From Bacteroidales bacterium (GTDB taxonomy: Bacteria > Bacteroidota > Bacteroidia > Bacteroidales > UBA1402), in the NCBI GenBank assembly GCA_023230125.1, contig JALNXZ010000024.1:1-11782 (forward strand): a stretch of DNA of 11,782 bases, written 5' to 3'. Of the stretch, positions 1-6,320 are shown piece by piece (positions within the stretch are counted from its first letter, which is position 1; each line of letters opens with the position of its first letter). The notes beneath the pieces were generated by a model that was not told the DNA's origin, did no database searches, and saw nothing but the letters and a program-made list of their open reading frames with translations. The translations under genes were made by a program, and so were the position numbers.

Positions 1-26
1 TGCGGCAGGTGAGTGCGAGATTATGA
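1..26 (+). CDS. C-terminal end of an upstream gene, possibly queuine tRNA-ribosyltransferase
   Basis: Only the tail is inside the window. In the frame starting at base 3 the codons read RQVSARL followed by TGA at 24-26. From memory of the family, Bacteroidota Tgt proteins often end in a basic stretch finishing in -RL, and tgt is commonly found directly before an LptF/LptG permease, so tgt is the best guess. Seven residues cannot prove this. Two other frames also stay open for part of this stretch, so even the reading frame is uncertain. Confidence 0.3.
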
Positions 27-120
27 TAAGGAATTTTACTTTTAAATAATTAAAGTTTTAGTGAAGATCATAATATCTATATTAAATAGAATCAATAAGT
101 TGAAATGTGATATATTTCAA

Positions 121-1212
121 ATGGGATTGAAGAATCATTTCAAAAGGATTGATGTCTATATCATCAGAAAGTTTCTTGGAACCTTCTTCTATTGCATGAT
201 GTTGATCATGTCCATTATTGTGGTTTTTGACTTTAATGAGAAGTTGGATAAATTCGTTCAGAATGATGCACCCAACAAGGCGATTATTTTTGATTACTAC
301 CTTAATTTCATTCCTTATTTTGGTGTGAAATTCAGCCCATTGTTTATCTTCATTTCGGTCATTTATTTCACATCAAAAATGGCCAGCAATACCGAAATCA
401 TTGCTATGCTTGCCAGTGGAATCAGTTTCAAGAGATTGCTCAGGCCATACATGATTTCAGCAGCATTTCTTGCTCTTTTAACTTTCGGACTCAATTCCTT
501 CTGGATACCGAAGGCCAATAAAACTCGTCTAGCTTTTGAGAATCAATATGTCAAAAAAATCTCAACGGATTTTGTGAGAAATGTACAGATGGAGATCGAA
601 CCAGGCGTCATTATGTATATTGATCGCTATAATTCTGCAAATCAGACTGGCTACAATTTCTTTATGGAAAAATATGATGACCAAAAATTGATATCAAGGC
701 TTACTGCCAAAATAATTCAGCAAGATTCGGCTTACCATTGGAAGTTGACAGATTATCTGATTCGGGATTTTGACGGATATTATGAAAAAATAAACATGGG
801 AAGCTCACTCGATACCATGATTCAAATGGATCCTCAGGAGTTCTTTATCATCAAAGGTTGGAGCGAACAACTGACCACTCCTGAGTTAAAGGCTTATCTC
901 GATAGGCAGGAAAAGCGTGGTGTCGCGAATATCAAAGAATATAATGTCGAGTATGCCAGACGTTTTTCTTTTCCATTCTCAGCTTTTATTCTGACGTTGA
1001 TCGGTGTTTCTTTGGCATCAAGGAAAGTGAGGGGTGGAATGGGACTGCACCTTGGTCTGGGATTAGCCATCAGTTTTACCTATATTCTTCTTGATACCAT
1101 TTCCGGAAGCTTTGCCCAAGGAGGTGTCCTGACTCCCATGTTGGCCGTATGGGCACCCAATGTGATCTATACCTTGATAGGGATTGGACTATATAGGAAG
1201 GCTCCGAAATAA
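121..1212 (+). CDS. LptF/LptG family permease (YjgP/YjgQ), lipopolysaccharide export
   Basis: Inner-membrane subunit of the Lpt exporter, which with the LptB ATPase pulls lipopolysaccharide out of the inner membrane toward the LptA/C bridge. The 363-residue protein has the family layout. Three N-terminal membrane segments lie at about residues 18-38, 62-85 and 109-130. A soluble periplasmic domain, the jellyroll region in known structures, spans about 131-278. Three C-terminal segments lie at about 282-300, 306-330 and 338-358. The opening KRIDVYIIRKFLGTFF and the following VVFDFNEKLDKF are typical of Bacteroidota members. I chose ATG 121 because family similarity begins there. A GTG at 61 would add 20 lysine- and isoleucine-rich residues with no family match. 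Neither start has a Shine-Dalgarno. LptF and LptG are paralogues and I cannot say firmly which one this is. It is probably transcribed with the gene ending at base 26. Confidence 0.88.
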   Translation: MGLKNHFKRIDVYIIRKFLGTFFYCMMLIMSIIVVFDFNEKLDKFVQNDAPNKAIIFDYYLNFIPYFGVKFSPLFIFISVIYFTSKMASNTEIIAMLASGISFKRLLRPYMISAAFLALLTFGLNSFWIPKANKTRLAFENQYVKKISTDFVRNVQMEIEPGVIMYIDRYNSANQTGYNFFMEKYDDQKLISRLTAKIIQQDSAYHWKLTDYLIRDFDGYYEKINMGSSLDTMIQMDPQEFFIIKGWSEQLTTPELKAYLDRQEKRGVANIKEYNVEYARRFSFPFSAFILTLIGVSLASRKVRGGMGLHLGLGLAISFTYILLDTISGSFAQGGVLTPMLAVWAPNVIYTLIGIGLYRKAPK

Positions 1213-1310
1213 GTTTCTGAGGCTTTTGTAAAGTAGGCTAATTATATTTTTTGCATCAATTAAGATTATAACCTTAAAATCTGATATTTACTATTATTAC
1301 AAACAATTAT

Positions 1311-1316
1311 AAGGAG
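1311..1316 (+). promoter_or_regulatory. Consensus Shine-Dalgarno of uraA
   Basis: AAGGAG sits eight bases before the ATG at 1325, an ideal position for pairing with the 16S rRNA tail. It fixes the uraA start. It stands out because the other starts in this window have no comparable site, in line with the weak use of Shine-Dalgarno sequences in Bacteroidota. A poor TTTG/TA-T-rich promoter resemblance lies at 1225-1253, but its -7 element is one base too long, so I do not call a promoter. Confidence 0.6.
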
Positions 1317-1324
1317 ATTTGTAA

Positions 1325-2614
1325 ATGACGAGACGTACTATCGGCATTCATGAAAAAATGCCTATTTTTGAGAGCCTACCACTCAGTCTGCAACACCTCA
1401 CAGCAATGTTTGGAGCCACTATCCTGGTTCCGATCCTGTTGGGTGTCAATCCGGCTATCGCTCTATTAATGAATGGTATAGGTACTTTGCTCTATTCCTG
1501 GGTGACCAAAGGTGGCATTCCAGCCTATCTGGGTTCCAGCTTTGCTTTCATCGCACCGGTAATTTTGATTTCTACCAACTATGGTGGTTTTAGTCATGCT
1601 CAGTCCGGATTTATTTTCTTCGGAATATTTTTTATCCTTATTTCTTATGTTGTAAAGAAATGGGGAATCAAATGGATTGATATCGTCATGCCACCGGCAG
1701 TAATGGGTGCTGTGGTTGCCATTATCGGCCTTGAACTTGCGCCGACGGCTGCACAACAAGCTGGTCTTGCTTCTGGATCCACAGCGGTCGGACAAGTCGT
1801 TCAACCATATATCGCAGATACCAATACATTGATTGTTTCCATGTTTACCTTGTTCATTGGAATCTTCGGATCTGTCATGTTTAGAGGATTTCTTCAAGTC
1901 ATTCCTATTCTGATGGCTGTTGTTGCCGGTTATATTCTGGCTCTCTGCATGGGAATGGTTGATACTGCAGCCATCAGCAATGCTTTATGGTTTACTTTGC
2001 CTCGGTTTACGGCTCCGGTTTATGACACCAATGCCATATTGATTATTGCTCCTGCATGTATCGTCGTTCTGGCTGAACATATCAGCCACTTGATTGTAAC
2101 CGGCAAGGTCACCGGTGAAGACTTGATGAAAGATCCGGGTTTGCACCGTTCTTTACTTGGTGATGGCTTGAGCAATGTTGTTTCCGGTATGGTTGGTTCT
2201 CCTCCCAATACTACATATGGTGAAAATATCGGTGTGATGGCCATTACGAGGGTCTATTCTGTATGGATCATCCGTGGTGCGGCTCTCCTTGCCATCATGT
2301 TTTCTTGCATGGGTAAGGTCGCTGCTGCCATTTCCACTATCCCGACTCCTGTTATGGGGGGTATTACACTGCTCCTTTATGGTGTGATTGCAGTACAAGG
2401 TCTACGTATTTTCGTGGAGCAAAAAGTTGATTTCAGCAAAAATAGAAATATGGTACTCGGTGCAATTACATTTGTTGTCGGTGTTAGCGGTGCCAGCATT
2501 AAAATTGGTACTGTTCAGTTGATGGGAATGGCTTTTGCCGCTATTGTAGGTGTTGTGCTTTCACTTATATTCTGGGGGTTCAATAAATTGCACCTGATGA
2601 ATGAAGAGGAGTAA
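1325..2614 (+). CDS. uraA: Uracil permease UraA (NCS2 uracil:proton symporter)
   Basis: Inner-membrane proton symporter that imports uracil for salvage by uracil phosphoribosyltransferase. The 429 residues equal the length I recall for E. coli UraA, and similarity is visible end to end, from MTRRTIGI at the start through SLQHLTAMFGATILVP and PAYLGSSFAFI to PNTTYGENIGVMAITRVYS and PVMGGITLLLYGVI. The two glutamates that hold uracil in E. coli UraA (241 and 290) correspond to E251 in AEHISH and E300 in TYGEN, and the proton-linked histidine 245 corresponds to H255. The family has 14 membrane segments in core and gate domains, and the hydrophobicity here fits. It lies 112 bases after the permease gene on the same strand with no clear terminator between, so read-through is possible. 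Its own start has a strong Shine-Dalgarno. It ends before a strong hairpin. Confidence 0.95.
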   Translation: MTRRTIGIHEKMPIFESLPLSLQHLTAMFGATILVPILLGVNPAIALLMNGIGTLLYSWVTKGGIPAYLGSSFAFIAPVILISTNYGGFSHAQSGFIFFGIFFILISYVVKKWGIKWIDIVMPPAVMGAVVAIIGLELAPTAAQQAGLASGSTAVGQVVQPYIADTNTLIVSMFTLFIGIFGSVMFRGFLQVIPILMAVVAGYILALCMGMVDTAAISNALWFTLPRFTAPVYDTNAILIIAPACIVVLAEHISHLIVTGKVTGEDLMKDPGLHRSLLGDGLSNVVSGMVGSPPNTTYGENIGVMAITRVYSVWIIRGAALLAIMFSCMGKVAAAISTIPTPVMGGITLLLYGVIAVQGLRIFVEQKVDFSKNRNMVLGAITFVVGVSGASIKIGTVQLMGMAFAAIVGVVLSLIFWGFNKLHLMNEEE

Positions 2615-2628
2615 CTTATCTAAATTAA

Positions 2629-2682
2629 ATCATAAGAGAAAGGGTGTCACTCCGTTTGGAATGACACCCTTTCTCTTATGAT
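2629..2682. terminator. Bidirectional intrinsic terminator between uraA and lon
   Basis: A nearly perfect inverted repeat. The left arm 2629-2653 pairs with 2658-2682 around a GTTT loop at 2654-2657, giving 24 base pairs and a single C/A mismatch (2650/2661). The core GGGTGTCA/TGACACCC is G/C rich, while the outer part is A/T rich (CATAAGAGAAA and its complement). It starts 15 bases after the uraA stop codon and ends 17 bases from the lon stop codon, so it can close both converging transcripts. There is no long T-tract after either arm. Termination would rely on the A/T-rich outer stem, which also provides TTTCTCTT on either strand. Confidence 0.85.
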
Positions 2683-2699
2683 GATGAGATACATCATTT

Positions 2700-5174
2700 C
2701 TAGGATTCTTTGGGTTTGTCTTCAACGATAAGATTGATGGGATTATCAACTTCTTCATCGAGAAGAGCAAGCTTTAGCACCTCTTTAATGTCCTTTACGA
2801 AGTGGAAAGTCAGTCCTTTTAGGTATATATCCTTGATGTCCTCGATGTCTTTGCGATTTTCTTCGCAAAGAATAATTTCCTTGATGCCTGCACGTTTGGC
2901 AGCCAGAATCTTTTCTTTGATGCCTCCGACAGGAAGAACACGTCCGCGCAAGGTGATTTCACCCGTCATGGCCAAATTCTTGCGAACCTTGCGTTGGGTG
3001 AAAGAAGAAACCAATGATGTAGCCATTGTCACACCGGCGGACGGGCCATCCTTTGGAATGGCACCTTCCGGAACATGGATGTGAACATTCCAGTTCTCAA
3101 ATATCGAATCCTCAATGCCAATTTGTGAAGCATGAGCCTTAATATACTCGAGGGCAATTACTGCCGATTCCTTCATGACATCCCCGAGATTTCCCGTCAA
3201 TGTCAGTTTGCCTGCTTTCCCTTTGCTTAGGCTGGATTCAATAAACAAAATCTCTCCGCCTACAGATGTCCAGGCCAAACCTGTTACGACTCCAGCGTAT
3301 TCATTGCCTTGGTAGCGGTCACGGGTGAATTCAACCATTCCCAGATAATCTTTCACCTTTTCAGGAGTGATGGTTTCTGTAAAGTTGTCATCTTTTGCGA
3401 CTTTACTGGCCACCTTTCGCATGATTTTTGCAATCTTCTTATCCAGTTCACGTACACCTGATTCGCGTGTATATGATTCGATGATTTCCTTGATAGACGG
3501 TTTGTTGATCTGAAGCTTATCTGTGGGTATTCCGTGGTTGTCCAGCTCCTTTGGTATCAAATGCTTGTGGGCAATCTCAATTTTTTCTTCAGCGAGATAT
3601 CCTGAAATGTCGATAATCTCCATGCGGTCACGCAATGGTGCAGAAACGGTGCTTAGATTATTGGCCGTTGCTATGAATAGCACTTTTGACAAGTTAAAAT
3701 CAATATCAATGAAGTTATCATGAAATGTACTGTTTTGTTCAGGGTCAAGGACCTCTAGCAAAGCTGAAGAAGGATCTCCGCGAAAATCATTTCCCAACTT
3801 GTCTATCTCGTCCAAAATAAAAACGGGGTTTGATGTCCCGGCTTTGATAATACTTTGAATGATTCGTCCAGGCATGGCTCCAATATAGGTACGACGGTGT
3901 CCCCTGATTTCAGCTTCATCATGCATACCGCCTAGGGAAATTCGTACATATTTGCGGCTCAAGGCTTCAGCAACGGATTTTCCCAACGAGGTCTTGCCGA
4001 CTCCAGGAGGGCCATAAAGGCAAATGATGGGGGATTTCATGTCACCCTTCAACTTCAGTACTGCCAAATGTTCTAGAATACGCTCCTTGACTTTTTCAAG
4101 TCCGTAATGATCACGGTCGAGCACTCTACTTGCTCGTTTTAGATTGAAATTATCTTTGGAATATTCGTTCCAAGGCAAATCCAACAAATAGGTTAGATAA
4201 TTGAGCTGGGTTGAATAATCGGGAGAATGTGGACTGGTGCGTTCCAGTTTTTCCAACTCTTTTTCGAAAATTTCACCGGTCTGCACAGACCATTTCTTCT
4301 TGGAAGCTTTATCACGCATATCCTTGGCGTCATGTTCCTGAGTACTTCCTCCCAATTCATCCTGGATAGTCTTGATCTGTTGTTGCAGAAAGTATTCACG
4401 TTGTTGCTGATTGATGTCTTCACGTGCTTTGGATTGGATGGAAACCTTAAGTTCCAGCAATTGTGATTCCCTGGTCATGATTTCAAGCAACTTATAGCAA
4501 CGGTCCTTGAAATCATTCATCTTCAAAAGGCTTAGCTTATCTTGAAGCTTGAAAGCAAAATTTGAACAGATGAAGTTGACCAGTGCAAATGGCTGTTCAA
4601 TATTTCGGATGGCAAAAGTCGCCTCTTGAGGCATATTGCCAGAGTTCTTGATGATCTTGATGGAAAGTTCCTTGATAGCTTGTATCAGTGCCTCAAATTC
4701 ACGATCTTCTTTAATGTAAGGGGTTTCATCGATAATTCTAACACACCCTCTGAGATATGGTTCGGTTGAAACCAGTTCATCCAGAAGGCAACGTTTCATA
4801 CCTTGTATAATAACCGTTGTGGTATTGTCAGGCATTTCAAGAATCCGTATGATACGAGCGACAAGACCGTTTGGGTACAAATCTTTGAATCCTGGGTCAT
4901 CAACATTGGAATCAATCTGAGTAAAAACAGCCAGTAGTGCTTCTTTCTGATACGTTTCACGAACAAGTCGGAGCGATTTGTTACGCCCAATGGTGACAGG
5001 CATAACCACTCCAGGAAACAAAACCATATTCCGCAATGGAAGTATAGGCAAAGAGTCCGGAAGATCAGTCTGTTGTAGGTGTTGGTCTTCTTCGTTCTCG
5101 GAAATCATCGGAATAAATTCAGAGTCTATTTCCTCGGCGTCATTTGAAAGGCGTTTCTTTATTTGAATGTCCAT
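2700..5174 (-). CDS. lon: ATP-dependent protease Lon (LonA type)
   Basis: Cytosolic hexameric AAA+ serine protease that unfolds and degrades damaged and short-lived regulatory proteins. At 824 residues it is somewhat longer than E. coli Lon because of an acidic tail of about 40 residues before the substrate-binding LON-N domain, which begins near LPILPLRNMVLFPG (residues 42-55). A helical, partly coiled-coil region covers about 230-320. The AAA+ module has Walker A GPPGVGKT (388-395, K394), Walker B FILDEID (452-458), sensor 1 around N505/N506, the arginine finger R517 in LRDRMEI, and sensor 2 R575 in SGVREL. The C-terminal protease domain has the Ser-Lys dyad: S712 in PKDGPSAG and K755 in GGIKEK, spaced 43 residues as in the E. 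coli enzyme (679/722). All key residues are intact. The start ATG has no Shine-Dalgarno. The gene lies 147 bases after the OmpH-like gene but behind a terminator, so it probably has its own promoter. The short C-terminal extension after about residue 805 is acidic and unremarkable. Confidence 0.98.
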   Translation of the reverse strand: MDIQIKKRLSNDAEEIDSEFIPMISENEEDQHLQQTDLPDSLPILPLRNMVLFPGVVMPVTIGRNKSLRLVRETYQKEALLAVFTQIDSNVDDPGFKDLYPNGLVARIIRILEMPDNTTTVIIQGMKRCLLDELVSTEPYLRGCVRIIDETPYIKEDREFEALIQAIKELSIKIIKNSGNMPQEATFAIRNIEQPFALVNFICSNFAFKLQDKLSLLKMNDFKDRCYKLLEIMTRESQLLELKVSIQSKAREDINQQQREYFLQQQIKTIQDELGGSTQEHDAKDMRDKASKKKWSVQTGEIFEKELEKLERTSPHSPDYSTQLNYLTYLLDLPWNEYSKDNFNLKRASRVLDRDHYGLEKVKERILEHLAVLKLKGDMKSPIICLYGPPGVGKTSLGKSVAEALSRKYVRISLGGMHDEAEIRGHRRTYIGAMPGRIIQSIIKAGTSNPVFILDEIDKLGNDFRGDPSSALLEVLDPEQNSTFHDNFIDIDFNLSKVLFIATANNLSTVSAPLRDRMEIIDISGYLAEEKIEIAHKHLIPKELDNHGIPTDKLQINKPSIKEIIESYTRESGVRELDKKIAKIMRKVASKVAKDDNFTETITPEKVKDYLGMVEFTRDRYQGNEYAGVVTGLAWTSVGGEILFIESSLSKGKAGKLTLTGNLGDVMKESAVIALEYIKAHASQIGIEDSIFENWNVHIHVPEGAIPKDGPSAGVTMATSLVSSFTQRKVRKNLAMTGEITLRGRVLPVGGIKEKILAAKRAGIKEIILCEENRKDIEDIKDIYLKGLTFHFVKDIKEVLKLALLDEEVDNPINLIVEDKPKES

Positions 5175-5261
5175 ATGGTTCTATTTATTGAAAGATAATG
5201 TCAATACTTATGCCAAAATGCAGGTTATGACATATTGACGTAATATTTGAACATGAATGAT

Positions 5262-5269
5262 CAAATATA
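5262..5269 (-). promoter_or_regulatory. Possible -7 element of a lon promoter
   Basis: Read on the minus strand this is TATATTTG, an exact match to the Bacteroides -7 consensus TAnnTTTG, between the terminator of the upstream gene and lon. No TTTG lies at the expected distance of about 20 bases upstream, and the leader would be near 80 bases. A second, poorer candidate nearer to lon is TTTTG, then 16 bases, then TATCTTTC (minus strand, about 5182-5218). Neither is convincing alone. Confidence 0.25.
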
Positions 5270-5272
5270 TGC

Positions 5273-5302
5273 AAAAAAGGCAGAAACTATGCTTCTGCCT
5301 TT
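5273..5302 (-). terminator. Intrinsic terminator after the OmpH-like gene
   Basis: On the minus strand the sequence AAAGGCAGAA (5302-5293) pairs with TTCTGCCTTT (5285-5276) across a seven-base loop, ten base pairs in all. The T run continues to 5273, giving the expected U-tract. It starts about 20 bases beyond the stop codon of the OmpH-like gene and lies before lon, so it should separate the two same-strand genes into different transcripts. Confidence 0.8.
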
Positions 5303-5321
5303 AATTATTTATGGGAGAAAG

Positions 5322-5930
5322 TTAATCTTCGCTCTTCTTGTAATTACTGTTCAATGCTTCAACAACGTCGTTTGTAATGTTGTAAACAGGATCAGCTATC
5401 ATGATGTTATCATTCATGGTATTACTGATAATCATCTGATATTTCTTATCCTTGTTGTAGGAACGAAGGAATTTATAGATGGAGTCTCTAAGTTTCTCGT
5501 TCATTTTTTGTTGTTCCTTGACCAAATCTTGTGTCAGGTTTTCCTCCAGTTGCTGCAAATTTTGCTGCTTTTTTACCAAAGCTTGTTGCTGACTTTTAAA
5601 ACTTTGTTCAGAAAGGAAAGCATTGTTCTCATGCTTACGTTGGAATTCCTGCATATCAGAATCTAATTGTCGGGCTTTTTGTGTCAGTGTAGCTTGTGCG
5701 TTTTCTCGCTTTCGGATCAAGACCTCGTTTAAATCTTTGGAAAAGGAATAATTCAGTAACAGGGAATCGATATTGATGTAAGCTATTGGCATCTCCTTTG
5801 AACTGGATATTGCTTTGGATGAAGTTTGGGATGATTTACAATTACTATCATTACTGCAAAAATGCAATATGTACAAAACGATAATACTGATAGCCAGGAC
5901 AATGTTTACGATGGTGTTTGTATGTTTCAT
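5322..5930 (-). CDS. OmpH/Skp family periplasmic chaperone-like protein
   Basis: Skp (OmpH) proteins are periplasmic trimers that hold unfolded outer-membrane proteins between long coiled-coil arms. The 202 residues here fit that plan. A hydrophobic N-terminal segment (about 7-24) serves as a signal peptide or membrane anchor. A Ser/Lys-rich linker (26-46) follows, then a first strand AYINIDSLLLNYS (50-62), then a long Gln/Lys/Glu-rich coiled coil (about 64-150). The C-terminal half of the core is YQMIISNT...IMIADPVYNITNDVVEALN (164-194), a pattern typical of Bacteroidota OmpH proteins. A cysteine at 25 (LHFC) leaves open that it is a lipoprotein. It is transcribed away from pepD, has its own terminator, and starts without a Shine-Dalgarno in an A-rich stretch. 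It is not next to bamA as the classical skp gene is, so it may be one of several paralogues. Chaperone activity is inferred from fold only. Confidence 0.8.
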   Translation of the reverse strand: MKHTNTIVNIVLAISIIVLYILHFCSNDSNCKSSQTSSKAISSSKEMPIAYINIDSLLLNYSFSKDLNEVLIRKRENAQATLTQKARQLDSDMQEFQRKHENNAFLSEQSFKSQQQALVKKQQNLQQLEENLTQDLVKEQQKMNEKLRDSIYKFLRSYNKDKKYQMIISNTMNDNIMIADPVYNITNDVVEALNSNYKKSED

Positions 5931-5979
5931 TTTTTGTTTGTTATTCTGGAAAATATCCAGAGTAGTTTCATTTTTTGTT
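5924..5979. repeat. 15-base direct repeat duplicating the start region of the OmpH-like gene
   Basis: GTTTCATTTTTTGTT occurs exactly at 5924-5938 and again at 5965-5979, 41 bases apart. On the minus strand each copy reads AACAAAAAATGAAAC, and the ATG in the downstream copy is the start codon of the OmpH-like gene. A small hairpin (5945-5950 with 5956-5961, TCTGGA/TCCAGA on the plus strand) lies between the copies. Confidence 0.6.
5927..5971 (-). other. Possible 14-codon leader ORF before the OmpH-like gene
   Basis: On the minus strand an ATG at 5971-5969 opens an ORF encoding MKLLWIFSRITNKK. It stops at TGA 5929-5927, overlapping the main start codon as ATGA. Its start lies in a copy of the same 15-base sequence as the main start, so both would be recognised equally well. 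This geometry would allow translational coupling. There is no protein-level support, and an overlap of this kind can arise by chance whenever a start codon is followed by A. Confidence 0.25.
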
Positions 5980-6073
5980 CAGTTCTTATTTGGAAAATTC
6001 ATAACCATATTTAATCAAAGCCTTTTTACTCTGATTTGAGACATATATTGAGTCTCTTATGGATTTTGAATTG

Positions 6074-6081
6074 CAAATATA
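6074..6081 (-). promoter_or_regulatory. Possible -7 element for the OmpH-like gene
   Basis: Minus-strand TATATTTG matches the TAnnTTTG consensus. The nearest upstream TTTG (minus strand, 6095-6092) is only ten bases away instead of about 20, so the -33 element is missing or misplaced. Used as a promoter it would give a leader of roughly 135-140 bases containing the 14-codon leader ORF. Confidence 0.3.
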
Positions 6082-6239
6082 CTGTTTTATCCAAACTCGT
6101 TACTATAATTTTCTTATTTTTGTCAGACAAAAAACTCGTGTTTGCGCCATTTTAACCATTTTTAATAGCTTCTTTATACGATTGCACATTTATTGGAGTT
6201 TTAATTAAATATTTAAAAAAATATTATGAAACGAACATG

Positions 6240-6272
6240 TTTGTAAAAACGTCCAAGTTTATGATAAATTGG
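6240..6272 (+). promoter_or_regulatory. Probable pepD promoter
   Basis: TTTG at 6240-6243 is followed after 21 bases by TAAATTGG at 6265-6272, one mismatch from the Bacteroides -7 consensus TAnnTTTG. The spacing agrees with the well-formed ffh promoter in this window (20 bases). Transcription would begin near 6279, giving a leader of about 38 bases to the pepD start codon. Confidence 0.45.
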
Positions 6273-6274
6273 AC
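6251..6274. repeat. Dyad inside the pepD promoter, operator-like
   Basis: GTCCAA (6251-6256) and TTGGAC (6269-6274) are exact inverted copies. Inside them TTTA (6258-6261) pairs with TAAA (6265-6268) around TGA, with one unpaired G. The dyad fills the spacer and covers the -7 element of the probable promoter. The flanking palindrome ACATGT occurs at 6235-6240 and 6273-6278, touching both ends of the promoter. This would suit repressor binding. No regulator is encoded nearby. Confidence 0.4.
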
Positions 6275-6287
6275 ATGTGAGTTCCAT

Positions 6288-6320
6288 ATGACCTTAAACG
6301 AAAAAATTATTATCATATGA
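6288..6320 (+). other. Possible 10-codon leader ORF before pepD
   Basis: ATG at 6288 opens a ten-codon ORF, MTLNEKIIII. It ends at TGA 6318-6320, overlapping the pepD start codon as ATGA. CATATGA surrounds both starts (6285-6291 and 6314-6320, the former as CATATGA from c6285). If transcription begins near 6279 the ORF lies wholly in the leader. There is no Shine-Dalgarno for either start, and no evidence beyond geometry that it is translated. Confidence 0.2.

Larger units (their letters stand above)
5931..6316. other. Divergent AT-rich intergenic region (OmpH-like gene / pepD)
   Basis: 386 bases without a conventional gene. Nearest the OmpH-like gene are the leader ORF and 15-base repeat described separately. 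The middle (about 5980-6230) is very A/T rich and holds one minus-strand and one plus-strand match to TAnnTTTG (6074-6081 and 6115-6122), neither with a correctly spaced -33 element. The right-hand part (6235-6320) holds the probable pepD promoter, a dyad and a second leader ORF. I see no tRNA and no riboswitch fold I recognise. Confidence 0.7.

Noticed and set aside
1466..1897. Open reading frame of 143 codons antisense to uraA
   Set aside because: Shadow of uraA; the translation is rich in Ser, Asn and His with no recognisable domain.
5247..5666. Plus-strand open reading frame of 139 codons, hydrophobic and Leu/Phe-rich
   Set aside because: It is the reverse complement of the coiled-coil region of the OmpH-like gene, where Lys/Gln/Glu codons read as Leu/Phe on the other strand, and it runs through that gene's terminator.
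6038..6056. GAGAC/GTCTC inverted repeat with a nine-base loop
   Set aside because: Only five base pairs, not extendable, and no T-tract or promoter element in register with it.
6115..6122. TATTTTTG as an alternative pepD -7 element
   Set aside because: The match to TAnnTTTG is exact, but there is no TTTG near 6091 and the leader would be about 190 bases; in A/T-rich DNA such a match is expected by chance.
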